Below the pieces are notes generated by a model, which did no database searches, was not told the origin of the DNA, and saw nothing but the letters and a program-made list of their open reading frames with translations. 8,206 nucleotides of DNA from Synergistaceae bacterium (lineage in GTDB: Bacteria > Synergistota > Synergistia > Synergistales > Aminobacteriaceae), in contig WRKN01000110.1 of the NCBI GenBank assembly GCA_009778055.1, positions 1 to 8,206 on the forward strand. The letters run 5' to 3'. The position numbers were made by a program, and so were the translations under genes. This document shows positions 5,983 through 8,206 of this stretch, piece by piece. Every line of letters begins with the position of its first letter. The stretch's first letter is position 1.

Positions 5983-5994
5983 ACTGTGGTTAAA
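5978..5994 (-). promoter_or_regulatory. Tandem TTTAAC boxes, candidate response-regulator binding site
   Basis: On the minus strand, TTTAAC occurs twice with a 5-base spacer (CACAG), a period of 11 bp. Direct 6-base repeats with about 5-base spacing are the classical site form of OmpR/PhoB-family regulators, for example PhoB and PhoP boxes. A related TTTAAA lies 22 bp further downstream (5956-5961), in the same phase. Because the operon encodes such a regulator, autoregulation is the simplest reading. Confidence 0.45.
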
Positions 5995-6029
5995 ATTGCG
6001 GGGCTGTATGAAATATACAGGAGCCGCCG

Positions 6030-7979
6030 GTGTGTTATCATTCCACCGGAAATCTTCAATATATATTAAGCGAGGTTGTCAGAGTGAAATTTTCAAAGCG
6101 TTTTTCGGAATTTTATAATGCGCGGCGCAGAGACGATACGCCCGGTTCGGGGGCACGCTCGCTGAAAGTGCCGGAAAGGCCGGATGTGGACGAGAGGTAC
6201 AAGTGGGACCTGGAGGCTATCTACCCTTCCGTCGAGGCGTGGGAGAACGCTTTTTCCGGCGTGGAGGCCAGGCTGGACGTTCTGTCCGGGTTTGCCGGGA
6301 AGGTGGGGGAATCTTCCGCCGCCCTGCTTTCGTTCCTCCGTGAGGACGAGGACGTGTCCGAGGAACTGGGCAGGCTATACGTGTACGCCAACATGAAAAG
6401 CCACGAAGACCTGCGCGTCACCCTGTACCAGGGGCTGGCCGGCCGAGCCGAGAACCTCTCCATGCGCCACGCCGCGGCCACGTCGTTCTTTCAGCCGGAG
6501 ATACTCTCCATGCCGGACGGGCGTCTTGGGGAGTTCATTGCCGAAAACGAGGGGCTGAAAAAGTACGATTTTTACTTCGAGTCGCTCTTGAGGGAAAAGG
6601 AGCACGTGCTGTCGCGCGTCGAGGAAGAACTGCTTGCCCAGACGCAGGAGATGGGGAGCGTGGCGCGGAACGCGTTCACAATGCTGACCGACGCGGATAT
6701 GAAATTCCCGGCAATACGCGACGAAAACGGCGACGACGTGGAACTGACCGAGGAACGGTACTACAAACTCAGCAGAAGCAAAGACCGAAGCGTCCGAAAG
6801 GCCGCGTTCGAGGGCATACACTGCACGTACGGCCTTTATAAAAACGCCTTTGGGGCGCTCTACTCCGGCTCGGTGAAAGGCGACATATTCTACTCGACGG
6901 CGCGAAAGTATAAAAACAGCCTGGACGCCGCACTCTTTCCGGACAAAGTTCCGGAGTCCGTGTACGACAACGTGGTGCGGACGGCCAACGAGCACCTGCC
7001 GCTTCTGCACAAGTACATGACCCTGAGAAAGCGCGCCCTTGGCCTGGACGAACTGCGTCTTTACGACCTGAACGTTCCGCTCTCCGACGAACCCCTGTCG
7101 GACGTGCCGTACGAGGACGCCCTGGAGATGACGGCTTCGGCCCTGGCTCCGCTGGGAGCGGATTACGTCGCGGATTTGAGGCGCGGTTTTTCCGAGCGAT
7201 GGATAGACGTGTACGAGAACCAGGGGAAAAGAAAAGGGGCGTACTCCTGGGGCAGCTACGGCACGCGCCCCTACGTGCTGCTGAACTACAACGGCACGCT
7301 GCGCGACGTCTTCACCCTCGCGCACGAGATGGGGCACTCGCTGCACTCGTGGTACTCGCACGGCGCGCAGCCGCAGGTATACGCGGACTACACGATCCTT
7401 CTGGCCGAGGTGGCGTCCACGGCCAATGAGGCGCTTCTGCTGGAGCACCTTCTGGCGAGAAGCGAAGCGAAGTCCGAACCGAAGAGGACAGCGGAGAGGA
7501 AATGGCTTCTTACCTACTATTTCGACATGGTGAGGACGACTTTTTTCCGGCAGGCCATGTTCGCGGAGTACGAAAGGGAAACTCACCGCCGGGCGGAGGG
7601 CGGAAACGCCCTGACGCCGGAGTGGCTGTCCGGCCTGTGGGGCGATCTGTGCGCCAAATATCACGGCCCCGTGGCTATGGACGAGCCCATCAAAATGGAG
7701 TGGGCGCGGATACCTCACTTCTATTCGGCTTTCTACGTTTACAAGTACGTAACGGGGTTCACGGCGGCCGGAGCGTTCGCAAGGGCTATTCTGGACGAAA
7801 AACGCGCCGGGGAAACGTCTGTCAGGGAAAGCTACATAGATTTCCTGAAAAGCGGGTCGAGCGCGTACTCGCTCGACATCCTGAAAAAGGCCGGGGTGGA
7901 TCTGGAAAGTCCGGAGCCTTTCGCTCGAACTATGGCGACGTTCCGGGACAAGCTGGAGGAGGCGAAAAAATTATTTTGA
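6030..7979 (+). CDS. pepF: Oligoendopeptidase F (M3 family zinc metallopeptidase)
   Basis: This 649-residue protein is a cytoplasmic zinc endopeptidase of the M3B type that cleaves short peptides. The N-terminal helical part includes the family opening YKWDLEAIYPSVEAWE (from about 57). The catalytic domain has the zinc motif HEMGHSLHSWYS (H432, E433, H436) and the third ligand in LLAEVASTANE (E460, about 28 residues on, as expected for M3 enzymes). The C-terminal substrate-binding segment ARIPHFYSAFYVYKYVTGFTAA is also intact. The ends match the family: the usual length is about 600 residues, so the first 50 or so are a non-conserved, positively charged extension. The chosen GTG at 6030 has AGGAG 6 bases upstream; a GTG at 6084 with AGCGAGG 8 bases upstream is an equally good start and would remove 18 residues. 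The gene is transcribed alone, divergent from the permease operon. Codon and base use resemble that operon. Confidence 0.96.
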   Translation: MCYHSTGNLQYILSEVVRVKFSKRFSEFYNARRRDDTPGSGARSLKVPERPDVDERYKWDLEAIYPSVEAWENAFSGVEARLDVLSGFAGKVGESSAALLSFLREDEDVSEELGRLYVYANMKSHEDLRVTLYQGLAGRAENLSMRHAAATSFFQPEILSMPDGRLGEFIAENEGLKKYDFYFESLLREKEHVLSRVEEELLAQTQEMGSVARNAFTMLTDADMKFPAIRDENGDDVELTEERYYKLSRSKDRSVRKAAFEGIHCTYGLYKNAFGALYSGSVKGDIFYSTARKYKNSLDAALFPDKVPESVYDNVVRTANEHLPLLHKYMTLRKRALGLDELRLYDLNVPLSDEPLSDVPYEDALEMTASALAPLGADYVADLRRGFSERWIDVYENQGKRKGAYSWGSYGTRPYVLLNYNGTLRDVFTLAHEMGHSLHSWYSHGAQPQVYADYTILLAEVASTANEALLLEHLLARSEAKSEPKRTAERKWLLTYYFDMVRTTFFRQAMFAEYERETHRRAEGGNALTPEWLSGLWGDLCAKYHGPVAMDEPIKMEWARIPHFYSAFYVYKYVTGFTAAGAFARAILDEKRAGETSVRESYIDFLKSGSSAYSLDILKKAGVDLESPEPFARTMATFRDKLEEAKKLF

Positions 7980-8031
7980 GCGTTGTCATACGGACGACAA
8001 CAGGCTCTTCCGAAGCTATTGAGAGGCTCCA

Positions 8032-8070
8032 CCGCTTGTCGGGCAGCGGGGTTTCGTCCTTTCGCCTTTT
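8032..8070 (+). terminator. Weak terminator-like hairpin after pepF
   Basis: A 5-bp stem CCGCT/AGCGG (8032-8036 with 8045-8049) with an 8-base loop is followed by a T-rich but interrupted stretch (TTTCGTCCTTTCGCCTTTT). It is well placed, 53 bases after the pepF stop, but short and without a clean T-run. Confidence 0.3.
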
Positions 8071-8139
8071 CAAAACGCGCATGCGTAAATAGCGGTAATT
8101 AAATTTCCCTAAGCAAATTAAGTAATATTATGCGAAAGC

Positions 8140-8162
8140 ATGTTAAAATGAATGTTAAAATG
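8140..8162 (+). repeat. Tandem 11-bp repeat ATGTTAAAATG
   Basis: Two exact copies (8140-8150 and 8152-8162) with a 12-bp period lie in AT-rich DNA near the window edge. They may be binding half-sites for a downstream gene or simple low-complexity repetition. Confidence 0.5.
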
Positions 8163-8206
8163 GGACAAGATTTTGGATTTGAAGAGTAGTGTATGCATTT
8201 GTGTCG

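Larger units (their letters stand above)
5948..6020. repeat. Perfect 10-bp inverted repeat flanking the divergent promoter
   Basis: CTGTATATTT at 5948-5957 and its exact complement AAATATACAG at 6011-6020 are separated by 53 bases, with starts 63 bp apart, six helical turns at 10.5 bp. A third partial copy, CTGTAT at 6004-6009, forms a small local palindrome with the right arm (CTGTAT-5 bases-ATACAG). The right arm ends on the first bases of the pepF ribosome site. It may be a pair of operator sites for a looping repressor. Confidence 0.5.
5920..6029. other. Divergent promoter region between permease operon and pepF
   Basis: All signals for both divergent units must fit in these 110 bases. 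It holds the leftward promoter (5954-5982), a pair of response-regulator-like boxes (5978-5994) and a 10-bp inverted repeat (5948-5957 / 6011-6020). I found no convincing rightward -35/-10 pair for pepF; TATGAAAT-like sequence at 6007-6014 is the best -10 candidate and lacks a good -35. Confidence 0.5.
7980..8206. other. Non-coding end of window after pepF
   Basis: The GC content drops sharply at about 8070. Besides the weak hairpin at 8032-8049 and the short tandem repeat at 8140-8162, I see a 6-bp stem GTTGTC/GACAAC at 7982-8001 without a T-run. An open frame from ATG 8152 runs to the edge (about 18 codons) but has no ribosome site, so I do not call it. The AT-rich sequence may be upstream of a gene beyond the window. 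Confidence 0.5.

Noticed and set aside
6375..7718. Long minus-strand open frame (447 codons) opposite pepF
   Set aside because: It mirrors the codon bias of the oligoendopeptidase gene, shows Arg/Val/His-rich low-information sequence and no ribosome site or domain.
7982..8001. Hairpin GTTGTC/GACAAC just after the pepF stop
   Set aside because: A stem of 6 bp with no following T-run; it may be chance.
7502..8092. Plus-strand frame overlapping the 3' end of pepF and continuing past its stop
   Set aside because: Most of it is out-of-frame pepF sequence; the part beyond 7979 is too short to show independent coding.
8152..8206. Possible start of a gene (ATG at 8152, reading MLKWDKILDLK to the edge)
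   Set aside because: Only about 18 codons are visible, there is no Shine-Dalgarno site, and the ATG lies in a tandem repeat whose other copy stops at once.
1..8206. CRISPR array, tRNA, rRNA, insertion sequence or prophage signals
   Set aside because: No regularly spaced repeats, cloverleaf-type sequence, transposase or integrase frame, or terminal repeats were seen on either strand.

Overview
The window looks like chromosome from an anaerobic bacterium, probably of the Clostridia or a similar Gram-positive-type lineage. This is inferred from purine-rich Shine-Dalgarno sites, a CD1871A-type CXXC mini-protein beside a TlpA lipoprotein, and a poly-ferredoxin membrane protein. No rRNA or other marker gene is present, so the taxonomy is a guess. 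There are no tRNAs, CRISPR arrays, transposases or phage genes.

Left part (1-1520, all on the minus strand, read right to left): a compact redox operon. It encodes a TlpA/thioredoxin-fold lipoprotein with a WCPPC active site, a tiny membrane protein ending in a CLEC motif, and a multi-pass membrane protein carrying several CxxxCP motifs and two 4Fe-4S ferredoxin clusters. The last gene runs off the left edge. Together they look like an extracytoplasmic thiol/disulphide electron-transfer chain with no described function that I know of. Upstream (1521-1874) is a control region with a minus-strand terminator, a plus-strand promoter and inverted repeats.

Middle (1875-2501, plus strand): a solitary NYN-domain (LabA/DUF88-type, PIN-like) putative nuclease with a small Cys/His zinc-binding insertion. 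Its promoter is good and its Shine-Dalgarno site is excellent. It is convergent with the next operon.

Right-centre (2517-5919, minus strand): a GC-richer operon encoding a MacB/FtsX-type ABC permease, then a sensor histidine kinase, then an OmpR/PhoB-type response regulator. No ATPase or membrane-fusion gene accompanies the permease. The promoter region (5920-6029) has two TTTAAC boxes 11 bp apart, typical in form of OmpR-family sites and overlapping the likely -35, flanked by a perfect 10-bp inverted repeat. Autoregulation by the encoded two-component system is a reasonable hypothesis.

Right (6030-7979, plus strand): an M3-family oligoendopeptidase F with an intact HExxH zinc site, transcribed divergently from the permease operon out of the same 110-bp region. 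The last 227 bases hold no convincing gene, only a weak hairpin and a short tandem repeat.

Most of this is recognisable gene content. The parts most worth attention are the TlpA / CXXC mini-protein / 4Fe-4S trio, the ATPase-less permease coupled to a two-component system, and the structured control regions at 1641-1867 and 5948-6020.
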